Source: BOG-933 sp037132135
GTDB taxonomy: Bacteria > Pseudomonadota > Alphaproteobacteria > Azospirillales > Azospirillaceae
Reading direction: 5' to 3'
DNA: 41,925 nt
NCBI GenBank assembly: GCA_037132135.1
Contig: JBAXPR010000018.1
Location: 1 to 41,925, forward strand
Shown one piece after another: positions 34,058 to 41,099 of this stretch. The position numbers and the translations under genes were made by a program. The stretch's first letter is position 1; every line of letters begins with the position of its first letter. Under the pieces are notes generated by a model. The model did not search any database. It was not told the origin of the DNA and saw only the letters and a list, made by a program, of their open reading frames with translations.

Positions 34058-35800
34058 ATGAACGTTTTCAAGGGTTTCCGCCAGCAGCTGCTGGATGTGC
34101 TCGGGGATATGGTCGAGGCCGGGGAGCTGCCGGCCGGGGTCGACACCGCCCGCGTCACGGTCGAGCCGCCGCGCGAAGCCGTTCATGGCGATGTATCGAC
34201 CAATGCCGCGATGGTGCTGGCCGGGCAGGTCAAGGCCAATCCCCGCCAGCTGGCGCCCAAGATCGCGGCGCGGCTCTCTGCGCTGGCCGGGGTCACCGGG
34301 GTCGAGGTTGCCGGCCCCGGATTCATCAATCTGCGCTTCACCGCCGGCTTCTGGCAGGCCCAGATCGGCGCCATCCTGCGCGCCGGTCCGGCCTATGGCG
34401 ACAGCGACGCCGGAGCCGGCCAGCCGGTGAACGTCGAATACGTCTCGGCCAACCCGACCGGACCGCTGCACGCCGCCCACGCCCGCGGCGCCGTGGTCGG
34501 CGACGCCCTGGCCAATCTGCTCGAAAAGGCCGGCTTCGCCGTCACCCGCGAATATTACATCAACGACGCCGGCGCCCAGGTCGACGTGCTGGGACGCTCA
34601 ACCTACCTGCGTTACCGCGAGGCGCTGGGCGAACCGATCGGCGAGATTCCGCCCGGGCTCTATCCCGGCGATTATCTCAAGGAGATCGGGCAGGCGTTGG
34701 CCGCCGCCGACGGCGCGCGTTGGCGCGAGGCGCCCGAGTCGGTCTGGCTGCCGGTGATGCGCGAGTTCGCCATCCAGACGATCATGGCCGGCATCCGGCA
34801 GGATCTGACCGCGCTCGGGGTCAGGATCCAGGTCTTCAGCTCCGAGCGGGCGCTGGTCGCGGCCGGGGCGGTGCAGCAGGCGTTCGAGACTCTTTCGGCG
34901 CGCGGCCTGATCTATGAGGGCGTGCTCGAGCCGCCCAAGGGCAAAATCCCCGAGGATTGGGAGCCGCGGCCCCAGACCCTGTTCCGGGCGACGCACTTTG
35001 GCGACGATGTCGACCGGCCGCTGCGCAAGTCCGACGGCTCCTGGACCTATTTCGCCAACGACATCGCCTATCATTTCGACAAATGGCGGCGCGGCGCCAC
35101 GGTGCTGATCGACGTCTGGGGCGCCGACCACGGCGGCTACATCAAGCGCATGCAGGCGGCAACGGCGGCGATCACCGGCGGCGGCGCCGCGCTCGACGTC
35201 AAGATCTGCCAGCTGGTTCACCTGATGGATCGGGGCGTGCCGGTCAAGATGTCGAAGCGGGCCGGGACCTTCGTCACGCTCAGCGACGTCATCGAGCGGG
35301 TCGGGGCCGATGTCGTGCGCTTCATTATGCTGACCCGGCGCAACGACCAGACCCTGGAGTTCGATTTCGCCAAGGTCACCGAGCAGTCCAAGGACAATCC
35401 GGTGTTCTATGTTCAGTACTGCCATGCCCGCTGCCGCTCTGTGCTGCGGCTGGCCGGCGAGCCGGCGGCGGAAACCCTCGCTGCCGGGGCGCCGCTGGAC
35501 CGGCTGTCGGGCGCGGAGGAACTGGAACTGATCCGGTTGCTGGCCGGTTGGCCGCGGCTGGTCGAGGCGGCAGCTGAGGCACATGAGGCGCACCGCGTCG
35601 CCTTTTTCCTCTATGACCTCGCGGCAGGCTTCCATGCCCTCTGGAACAAGGGTAAGGACGATACCACGATGCGGTTTCTGGTCGAGGGCGATGCCGGGCT
35701 GACCCTGGCGCGCCTGGCCCTGGTCAAGGCAGTGGCGACGGTGGTCGCTTCGGGATTGAAGGTGATCGGCGTCGAGCCGGTGGAGGAGTTGCGGTCGTGA
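34058..35800 (+). CDS. argS: Arginyl-tRNA synthetase
   Basis: The 580-residue class I synthetase charges tRNA-Arg. It has the N-terminal Add-1 domain (residues 1-95) and the HIGH region NPTGPLHAAHARGAVVGDAL, where the motif reads HAAH (138-141), so the usual glycine is alanine. It also has the KMSKS-type loop VKMSKRAGTF (KMSKR, 397-401) and the C-terminal anticodon-binding DALR domain with YVQYCHARCRSVLR. I start it at ATG 34058 (NVFKGFRQQLLDVL), which matches the family; the frame opens at 33965, but that lies within the promoter candidate. It heads a tight plus-strand cluster with a SPOR protein, nagZ, an M50 protease, scpA and scpB. Confidence 0.97.
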   Translation: MNVFKGFRQQLLDVLGDMVEAGELPAGVDTARVTVEPPREAVHGDVSTNAAMVLAGQVKANPRQLAPKIAARLSALAGVTGVEVAGPGFINLRFTAGFWQAQIGAILRAGPAYGDSDAGAGQPVNVEYVSANPTGPLHAAHARGAVVGDALANLLEKAGFAVTREYYINDAGAQVDVLGRSTYLRYREALGEPIGEIPPGLYPGDYLKEIGQALAAADGARWREAPESVWLPVMREFAIQTIMAGIRQDLTALGVRIQVFSSERALVAAGAVQQAFETLSARGLIYEGVLEPPKGKIPEDWEPRPQTLFRATHFGDDVDRPLRKSDGSWTYFANDIAYHFDKWRRGATVLIDVWGADHGGYIKRMQAATAAITGGGAALDVKICQLVHLMDRGVPVKMSKRAGTFVTLSDVIERVGADVVRFIMLTRRNDQTLEFDFAKVTEQSKDNPVFYVQYCHARCRSVLRLAGEPAAETLAAGAPLDRLSGAEELELIRLLAGWPRLVEAAAEAHEAHRVAFFLYDLAAGFHALWNKGKDDTTMRFLVEGDAGLTLARLALVKAVATVVASGLKVIGVEPVEELRS

Positions 35801-35813
35801 GGTGGTGGACACC

Positions 35814-36779
35814 ATGAGCCGGTGGCACGAGAGGGATTTTGACGCCGAGGATGAGGCTGCCGATCCGCGCGGCCGGCGCGACGGCGGCTTTCTGACCGGT
35901 CTGGCCCGGCTCGGCTTCGTTTTCGGAGCCGTGGCGGTGGTCGGCGGTCTGGTCTGGCTCGGCTTTCGCCATTCGGCCGGGGTCACCGACGAGGCTTCGC
36001 TGCCCCTGATCAAGGCGGATCCGCGGCCGCTCAGGGCCCGCCCCGCCCAGCCCGGCGGCATGGAAGTGCCCAACCAGGGCATTCTGGTCTTCGACCGCCT
36101 GGACCCCGGTTCGGCGCCGCCGATGGTCGAGCGCCTGCTGCCGCCGCCCGAAGCGCCGCTGCCGAGACCGGTGGCGCCGGTGGTGCCGCCGCCGCCCGCC
36201 GATGCCGCGGCCAAAGGGGCGTCGCGCGTCGCCATTGAGACCGTGATGGCGCCGCCGCCGATGGCGGCAAAGCCGGGCGAGGACAGCGCGCCACCGGCCG
36301 CCGCCCCCTTGGCGCCGGCGGCTGCGGCCCCCCCGGCGGCTCAGGCGCCCGCCCCAGCTCCGGCGGCGAAGGCCGCGGCGGTGCCGGCTCCGGCGACAGC
36401 AGCCAAACCGCCGGCGGCCAAGCTGGCCCCCGGGACTCAGGCCCCGGCTCAGGCCCATCCGGCCCCGGCGCCGAAAGCGGCGGCCACCGCCACAGCCGCG
36501 GTGGCCAAACCGGCGCCGCTGGCGCTCACGGGCGGCAGCTACCGGGTCCAGGTCGGCGCGGTGCCGAAGGAAGCCGATGCCCAGAGCGAGTGGCGGCGCC
36601 TGCAGTCCCGGCACCGGGATCTGCTCGGCTCGCTCTCCTTGAGCGTGGTCCGGGCCGACCTCGGCGACAAGGGCGTCTATTACCGTCTCCAGGCCGGACC
36701 GCTCGACGAGGCGCGCGCCCGCGCCATCTGCGACCAGCTCAAGAGCCAGAATGTCGGGTGTCAGCTTGCCCGGAATTGA
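35814..36779 (+). CDS. SPOR-domain cell-division/envelope protein
   Basis: The 321-residue protein has a short charged cytoplasmic N-terminus, one membrane helix (about 28-50), a long Pro/Ala-rich linker (about 110-235) and a C-terminal SPOR domain (about 240-321) beginning GGSYRVQVGAV and containing YYRLQAGPLDEARARAICDQL. SPOR domains bind glycan strands stripped of stem peptides at the division septum, so the protein is expected in the inner membrane at midcell. I choose ATG 35814, which has GAGGTGG eight bases upstream; GTG 35802 would add four residues. It starts 13 bases after argS, and its 3' end overlaps nagZ. The linker has unusually simple composition, which is normal for this type. 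Confidence 0.92.
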   Translation: MSRWHERDFDAEDEAADPRGRRDGGFLTGLARLGFVFGAVAVVGGLVWLGFRHSAGVTDEASLPLIKADPRPLRARPAQPGGMEVPNQGILVFDRLDPGSAPPMVERLLPPPEAPLPRPVAPVVPPPPADAAAKGASRVAIETVMAPPPMAAKPGEDSAPPAAAPLAPAAAAPPAAQAPAPAPAAKAAAVPAPATAAKPPAAKLAPGTQAPAQAHPAPAPKAAATATAAVAKPAPLALTGGSYRVQVGAVPKEADAQSEWRRLQSRHRDLLGSLSLSVVRADLGDKGVYYRLQAGPLDEARARAICDQLKSQNVGCQLARN

Positions 36780-37905
36780 CCAGACCCCCCGCGCCGCCCA
36801 GCCCGTGACCGCCGAGACGCCGCGGGCGGTGGTGTTCGGCTGCCTTGGAACCGTGCTCGGCGACGATGAGCGCCGGTTCTTCCGCGAGGCCAATCCGCTC
36901 GGCTTCATCCTCTTCAAGCGCAACGTCGAGTCGCCGGAGCAGGTCAAGGCGCTGATCAGCGATCTGAGGGCGGCGGTCGGCCGCGACGACGCGCCGGTGC
37001 TGATCGATCAGGAGGGCGGCCGGGTGGCGCGGCTGCGCCCGCCCGACTGGCCGGCTCACCCGCCGGCCCGCTGCATCGGCGCCCTGGCCGAACGAAGTCT
37101 CGACCAGGGATTGGAGGCAGCGTGGCTCAATGGCCGGCTGCTGGCGGCGATGCTCCACGATCTCGGCATCACCGTCGACTGCACGCCGGTCTGCGACGTG
37201 CCGGTGCCCCACGCCCACGACGTGATCGGCGACCGCGCCTTTTCCGATGATCCGGCGCTGGTCAGCACCCTGGCGCGGGCCTGCTGCGACGGTCTGCTGG
37301 CCGGCGGCGTGCTGCCGGTGATCAAGCATATTCCGGGCCATGGCCGCGCCCGCACCGACAGTCACGAGGAACTGCCGGTGGTCGATGAGTCGCGCACCGA
37401 ACTCGACAGCACCGACTTCGTGCCCTTCCGCGCGCTGGCCGATCAGGCGATGGGCATGGTCGCCCATGTCGTTTACCGCGCCATCGACCCCCGGCATCCG
37501 GCCAGCACCTCGCCGACCGTGATCGGCGAGGTGGTGCGCCAGCATCTTGGCTTCGACGGCCTGCTGTTCAGCGACGATCTCTCGATGGGCGCGCTCGACG
37601 GCTCGCCGGCGGCCCGGGCGGTCGCGGTGCTCGAGGCGGGCTGCGACATCGCGCTTCACTGCAACGGCACCATGGCCGAGATGCGGGAAATCGCGGCGGT
37701 GATGCCCTATCTTGAAGGTCAGGCCGGGATTCGCTGGCAGCGGGCACGGGGCGCGCTTCAGCCGCCGCAGCCGATGGTGCTCGCCGAGGCGCGGGCGCGG
37801 CTGGATCAGCTGCTGTTGGGCGTGCAGCTTGACCCGGTCGGCGGCGACTGGGTGGCGGTCGCCGAGGATCCCACCACCCGCCGGCGCCCCCCCGCCGGGG
37901 CCTGA
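36751..37905 (+). CDS. nagZ: Beta-N-acetylhexosaminidase (GH3), peptidoglycan recycling
   Basis: NagZ removes GlcNAc from GlcNAc-anhydroMurNAc peptides in the cytoplasm during peptidoglycan recycling. The 384-residue protein has the GH3 markers VLIDQEGGRVARLR, KHIPGHGRARTDSH (K192, H193, with the mobile catalytic-loop H205) and FSDDLSMGAL with nucleophile D276. There is no signal peptide, in keeping with a cytoplasmic enzyme. The ATG at 36751 overlaps the SPOR gene by 29 bases; GTG 36805, just before the conserved AVVFGCLG stretch, is a plausible alternative start that would shorten the protein by 18 residues. The M50 protease gene begins nine bases after its stop, so the two are almost certainly co-transcribed. 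Confidence 0.96.
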   Translation: MSGVSLPGIDQTPRAAQPVTAETPRAVVFGCLGTVLGDDERRFFREANPLGFILFKRNVESPEQVKALISDLRAAVGRDDAPVLIDQEGGRVARLRPPDWPAHPPARCIGALAERSLDQGLEAAWLNGRLLAAMLHDLGITVDCTPVCDVPVPHAHDVIGDRAFSDDPALVSTLARACCDGLLAGGVLPVIKHIPGHGRARTDSHEELPVVDESRTELDSTDFVPFRALADQAMGMVAHVVYRAIDPRHPASTSPTVIGEVVRQHLGFDGLLFSDDLSMGALDGSPAARAVAVLEAGCDIALHCNGTMAEMREIAAVMPYLEGQAGIRWQRARGALQPPQPMVLAEARARLDQLLLGVQLDPVGGDWVAVAEDPTTRRRPPAGA

Positions 37906-37914
37906 GAGGGCGCC

Positions 37915-38616
37915 ATGGACATCGGCCGCATTCTTTACGACCTTTCGATGATCGCTGTGCCGGTGATCCTGGCCATCACCTTCCACGAGGCGGCCCATGG
38001 CTTCGTCGCCTGGAAGCTGGGCGACGACACCGCGTGGCAGCTGGGCCGGGTGTCGTTCAACCCGATCCGCCACATCGATCCGGTCGGCACCGTCATCCTG
38101 CCGGCGCTGATGTATTTCACCACCCCGTTCGTTTTTGGCTGGGCCAAACCGGTGCCGGTGAATTTTGCCCGGCTCGGCAATCCCAAGCGGGACATGGTCT
38201 GGGTGGCGCTGGCCGGGCCGGCGATCAACATCGTGCTGGCGCTGCTCTCGGCCTTTCTCGTGCCCGCGATGGCCGGGCTGCCCCAGCCCGCCTACAGCTG
38301 GGCGGTGCGGGCGCTGCTGACCTCGGTCGAAATCAATGTCGTGCTGGCAGTGTTCAACATGCTGCCGATTCCGCCCCTCGACGGCGGCCGGGTGGCGGTC
38401 GGCCTGCTGCCCCGGCCGCTGGCGATCCGGCTTGCCGGCATGGAGCGGGAGGGCATGGCGCTGCTGATGCTGGTCTTTTTGATCCTGCCCGCGGTCGGCT
38501 CCCAGATCGGGGCCGAGCTGGACCTGTTTTCCACCCTGGTGGCGCCGGTGGCCGGCGGCATTGCCAATGGCATCTGCGCCCTGGCCGGTGTTCACACCCG
38601 GTTTGGCGGTTACTGA
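37915..38616 (+). CDS. Site-2-protease-family (M50) zinc metalloprotease
   Basis: The 233-residue integral membrane protein has HEAAH (H24, E25, H28) in the first helix and NMLPIPPLDGGR near residue 147, whose Asp is the third zinc ligand. Both are embedded in membrane segments, as in the S2P family, which cleaves transmembrane substrates. It lacks PDZ and CBS domains, so it is the minimal form commonly found beside scpA and scpB. FHEAAHGFVAWKLGDDTA and NPIRHIDPVGT are typical of this subgroup. GAGAGGG precedes the ATG. Its substrate is unknown; the placement among division and chromosome-condensation genes is conserved in related bacteria, but I know of no demonstrated functional link. Confidence 0.94.
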   Translation: MDIGRILYDLSMIAVPVILAITFHEAAHGFVAWKLGDDTAWQLGRVSFNPIRHIDPVGTVILPALMYFTTPFVFGWAKPVPVNFARLGNPKRDMVWVALAGPAINIVLALLSAFLVPAMAGLPQPAYSWAVRALLTSVEINVVLAVFNMLPIPPLDGGRVAVGLLPRPLAIRLAGMEREGMALLMLVFLILPAVGSQIGAELDLFSTLVAPVAGGIANGICALAGVHTRFGGY

Positions 38617-38628
38617 GGAGCGGCGGCG

Positions 38629-39417
38629 ATGGCGCCGGTTCAGGAGTTCGTCGAAGACGTTCGGGACGATGCGGCGACATCCGAACAGTTGGTGCTGGCC
38701 CTCGACGGCTTCGAAGGTCCGATCGATCTGCTGCTGACCCTGGCCCGCGACCAGAAGGTCGACCTCACCCATATCTCGATCCTGCAACTGGCCGACCAGT
38801 TCCTGGCGTTTGTGGCCGCGGCGCGACGGGTGCGGATCGAGTTGGCCGCCGATTATCTGGTGATGGCGGCCTGGCTGGCCTACCTCAAGTCGCGGCTGCT
38901 GCTGCCCGAACCCGAAAGCGCCGACGAGGAGCCGGGCGGCGCCGAACTGGCGGCGGCGCTGGCCTTTCAGCTCCAGCGCCTGGAGGCGATGCGCGCCGCC
39001 GGGGTCCGGCTGATGGCCCTGCCCCAGCTCGGGCGCGACATTTTCGTCCGCGGCGCTCCCGAAGGTCTGGAGGTGGAAAAGACTCCGGTGCTCGAGGTAA
39101 CGCTTTATGATCTGCTGAAAGCCTATGGCGAGCACCGGCGGCGCGTCGAAACGTCGACCCTGACCATCCGGCCGCTGGAGCTTTATTCCCTGGAGGACGC
39201 GCTGACCCGGCTCTCGACGCTGCTCGGTTCCTTGCCCGATTGGGCGACCCTGGTCTCGTTCCTGCCCGGACGGGCCGACGGCAGCCTGCGCGGCCGTTCG
39301 GCCCTGGCCGCAACCTTCGCCGCCAGCCTGGAACTGGTCAAGGAGGGCCGGATCGAACTCCGTCAGGACGGCGCCTTCCGGCCGATCTGGCTGCGCCGCG
39401 TGCCGCCGGTGCGCTGA
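38629..39417 (+). CDS. scpA: Segregation and condensation protein A (kleisin)
   Basis: The 262-residue protein is the kleisin subunit that bridges SMC heads in the SMC-ScpAB condensin. Its N-terminal signature is FEGPIDLLLTLARDQKVDLTHISI (about 26-49), followed by AADYLVMAAWLAYLKSRLLLP. The C-terminal winged helix includes SFLPGRADGSLRGRSALAATFAASLELVKEGRIELRQ. GAGGAG lies eight bases before the ATG. The gap to the upstream protease is 12 bases and to scpB four, consistent with coupled translation. The smc gene itself is not in the window. Confidence 0.96.
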   Translation: MAPVQEFVEDVRDDAATSEQLVLALDGFEGPIDLLLTLARDQKVDLTHISILQLADQFLAFVAAARRVRIELAADYLVMAAWLAYLKSRLLLPEPESADEEPGGAELAAALAFQLQRLEAMRAAGVRLMALPQLGRDIFVRGAPEGLEVEKTPVLEVTLYDLLKAYGEHRRRVETSTLTIRPLELYSLEDALTRLSTLLGSLPDWATLVSFLPGRADGSLRGRSALAATFAASLELVKEGRIELRQDGAFRPIWLRRVPPVR

Positions 39418-39421
39418 CGCC

Positions 39422-40099
39422 ATGAGTGACGAGACCCTCGCTCAGCCGGCGGACGCCGACGCCGAACCGGGGGCGCCGCCGGCGCCACTGCCGTTGCAAG
39501 ACCCGGCCTATCAGCTGCGTCTGGTCGAGGCGCTGCTGTTTGCCGCCACCGAGCCGCTCGACGAATCGCTGCTCGCCTCCCGGCTGCCCGGGGGCGCGGA
39601 ACTGGCGGCGCTGCTCGGGCAGCTCCAGGAGCGCTACGCCGGGCGCGGCATCGAGCTGGTGCGGCTGGACCGGCGCTGGGCGTTCCGTACCGCCGCCGAC
39701 CTCGGTCCCTATCTCAGGCCAAAGGAGGATGTCCAGCGCAAGCTCTCGCGCGCGGCGGTTGAAACTCTGGCCATCATCGCCTACCACCAGCCGGTGACCC
39801 GGGCCGAGATCGAAAGCATCCGCGGCGTGGCCACCAGCAAGGGCACGCTCGATCTCCTGATGGAAAACAACTGGATCAAGCCGGGTCGGCGCCGCGAAAC
39901 CCCGGGCCGACCGTTGACCTGGGTTTCCACCGACCATTTCCTCGATCATTTCGGCCTCGCCTCGCTGCGCGATCTGCCGGGGGTCGAGGATCTGCGGGCC
40001 GCCGGGCTGCTCGATGCCCGCCCGGTACTCGCGACCCTGCAGGCCCCGGTCGAGGGCGCCGGCCCGGTCGGGAGCGGCGGCGACAGCGACGAGGGCTAG
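39422..40099 (+). CDS. scpB: Segregation and condensation protein B
   Basis: The 225-residue protein is the ScpB partner that dimerises and binds ScpA. Two winged-helix domains are visible: the first around YQLRLVEALLFAATEPLDESLLASRLP (residues 30-56), the second with LSRAAVETLAIIAYHQPVTRAEIESIRGV followed by TLDLLMENNWIKPGRRRETPGRPLTWVSTDHFLDHFGL. The N-terminal 25 residues are acidic and proline-rich. The C-terminal tail after LPGVEDL is variable in the family. It is the last gene of the argS cluster; the next gene starts 110 bases later and has its own promoter candidate. I see no convincing terminator after it. Confidence 0.96.
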   Translation: MSDETLAQPADADAEPGAPPAPLPLQDPAYQLRLVEALLFAATEPLDESLLASRLPGGAELAALLGQLQERYAGRGIELVRLDRRWAFRTAADLGPYLRPKEDVQRKLSRAAVETLAIIAYHQPVTRAEIESIRGVATSKGTLDLLMENNWIKPGRRRETPGRPLTWVSTDHFLDHFGLASLRDLPGVEDLRAAGLLDARPVLATLQAPVEGAGPVGSGGDSDEG

Positions 40100-40147
40100 G
40101 CGCTGCCGGCGCGCCTCTGGCGGCCCTGAATGGTGAGGCGGGAAGTA

Positions 40148-40176
40148 TTGGCAAGAAGTCATGGCTGTGATACTAT
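40148..40176 (+). promoter_or_regulatory. Sigma-70-type promoter candidate for the two-helix membrane protein
   Basis: TTGGCA (40148-40153), a 17-base spacer and TACTAT (40171-40176) match the consensus in five and four positions. It sits in an AT-rich patch 34 bases before the downstream start codon and separates that gene from scpB. Confidence 0.45.
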
Positions 40177-40185
40177 AAGAAACCA

Positions 40186-40204
40186 GAAAATGTAACGCAT
40201 TTTC
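40186..40204. repeat. Inverted repeat between promoter and start codon (operator-like)
   Basis: GAAAATG and CATTTTC form a perfect seven-base inverted repeat around TAACG. It lies at about +3 to +21 of the predicted transcript of the next gene, a position where a repressor or an mRNA hairpin could act. The binding protein is unknown. Confidence 0.3.
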
Positions 40205-40218
40205 GATAAGTGCAGCCA

Positions 40219-40923
40219 ATGCTGACTCTGATCATCATGATGATCATCGCGATCATGTTGTCCCTGGCCGGGCGCCGGGGGCAGGCGGTCGAGTATGACG
40301 CCGACGAGATCGATTTCAGCGGCCACAAGCCCGACAAAAAGGATTTGAACCGCGCCCGGGAGAAGGTCAGACACCACAAGAAGATCATGTTGATCGCCGC
40401 CGCGGTTATCGTCCCCCTGGCTATGATGATCGACTGGCGTACCGGCGGCAATCCCTTCGCCGGTGCCGGCGCCCAGGGCCGGGGTCAGGCCCGGTCGCCC
40501 GGGCTGGTGACCTTTCCAGGCTGGCAGACCGGCAGCGTCGAGATTGCGCCCCAGGGCTTCAGTGGCCGCATGATGGTGCGCTTCGAGAGCGGCGAGGTCT
40601 CGGGGGGCGGCTTCATGATCGTCGCCCCGGGCGAGACCCGGCACTTTGGCTGGCGGGTTTCGGGCCGGGACGCGCCCTCCTGCATTCTGCGTCTGGACTT
40701 CAAGGGCGGCAAGTCCCCCGAGACCGGATGGTTCGGCGGCTTCTCCTTTTTCAAGGCCCCGCTGACCGAGGGCGAACACGAGGCCACCTTCCACGCCTGG
40801 TGTCCCCGGGGACGAAATGACGCAGACTTCCAGTTCGCAACCCTGACGACCAGCCGCGACGGCCGGGCGGTGACCCAACCGGTCTGGAAAGCGGCCACCG
40901 GCGCCGATGTTCGCCATCGCTAA
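40219..40923 (+). CDS. Two-helix membrane protein of unknown function
   Basis: The 234-residue protein (237 if GTG 40210 is used) starts with a hydrophobic helix (LTLIIMMIIAIMLSL), then a charged cytoplasmic-looking segment with EYDADEIDFSGHKPDKKD and RAREKVRHHKK, then a second helix (KIMLIAAAVIVPLAMMI, about residues 55-72). The remaining 160 residues form a glycine- and aromatic-rich, probably beta-sandwich domain that would lie outside the membrane: GFSGRMMVRFESGEVSGG, HFGWRVSGRDAPSCILRLDF, and GWFGGFSFFKAPLTEGEHEATFHAW. The two cysteines (in PSCI and AWCP) could form a disulphide. I do not recognise the family. Neither start has a strong Shine-Dalgarno sequence. It is separated from scpB by its own promoter candidate and an inverted repeat. 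Confidence 0.85.
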   Translation: MLTLIIMMIIAIMLSLAGRRGQAVEYDADEIDFSGHKPDKKDLNRAREKVRHHKKIMLIAAAVIVPLAMMIDWRTGGNPFAGAGAQGRGQARSPGLVTFPGWQTGSVEIAPQGFSGRMMVRFESGEVSGGGFMIVAPGETRHFGWRVSGRDAPSCILRLDFKGGKSPETGWFGGFSFFKAPLTEGEHEATFHAWCPRGRNDADFQFATLTTSRDGRAVTQPVWKAATGADVRHR

Positions 40924-40938
40924 TTGTTAAGCGTCCCT

Positions 40939-40951
40939 AATGATAATCATT
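40939..40951. promoter_or_regulatory. Fur-box-like palindrome
   Basis: AATGATAATCATT is a perfect palindrome identical to the central 13 bases of the classical 19-bp Fur box. The outer bases match poorly (14 of 19 overall). It lies in the AT-rich region ahead of the last chemoreceptor. Confidence 0.5.
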
Positions 40952-40976
40952 CGAAATATCCAGTGATTATAGAAGT

Positions 40977-40986
40977 AATGATCATT
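40977..40986. promoter_or_regulatory. Second AATGAT half-site palindrome
   Basis: AATGATCATT repeats the two half-sites of the upstream Fur-like element without the central base, 25 bases downstream of it. It may be a second, weaker site for the same regulator. Confidence 0.25.
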
Positions 40987-41013
40987 GCCTGTGTTGTTTT
41001 TTGCAAAAAAATG

Positions 41014-41028
41014 TGGCAGATTTTTTGC
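41014..41028 (+). promoter_or_regulatory. Sigma-54-type (-24/-12) promoter candidate
   Basis: TGGCAG (41014-41019), five bases, then TTGC (41025-41028) matches TGGCAC-N5-TTGC except for one base. The spacing between the invariant GG and GC is exactly ten. It would start transcription near 41040, about 60 bases before the chemoreceptor ATG. Confidence 0.5.
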
Positions 41029-41099
41029 GCGGGGGGAGTTTTTTCGCTGCGATTGAATCCACTCCTCATCAATCTGAACACCTCCAGTCGGGGCGCGGC

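Noticed and set aside
36739..39423. An 894-codon minus-strand open frame over nagZ, the M50 protease and scpA
   Set aside because: It spans three well-recognised plus-strand genes and their junctions, which a real gene would not do.
40103..40130. GC-rich imperfect hairpin after scpB as a terminator
   Set aside because: Short, contains a wobble and is not followed by T residues.
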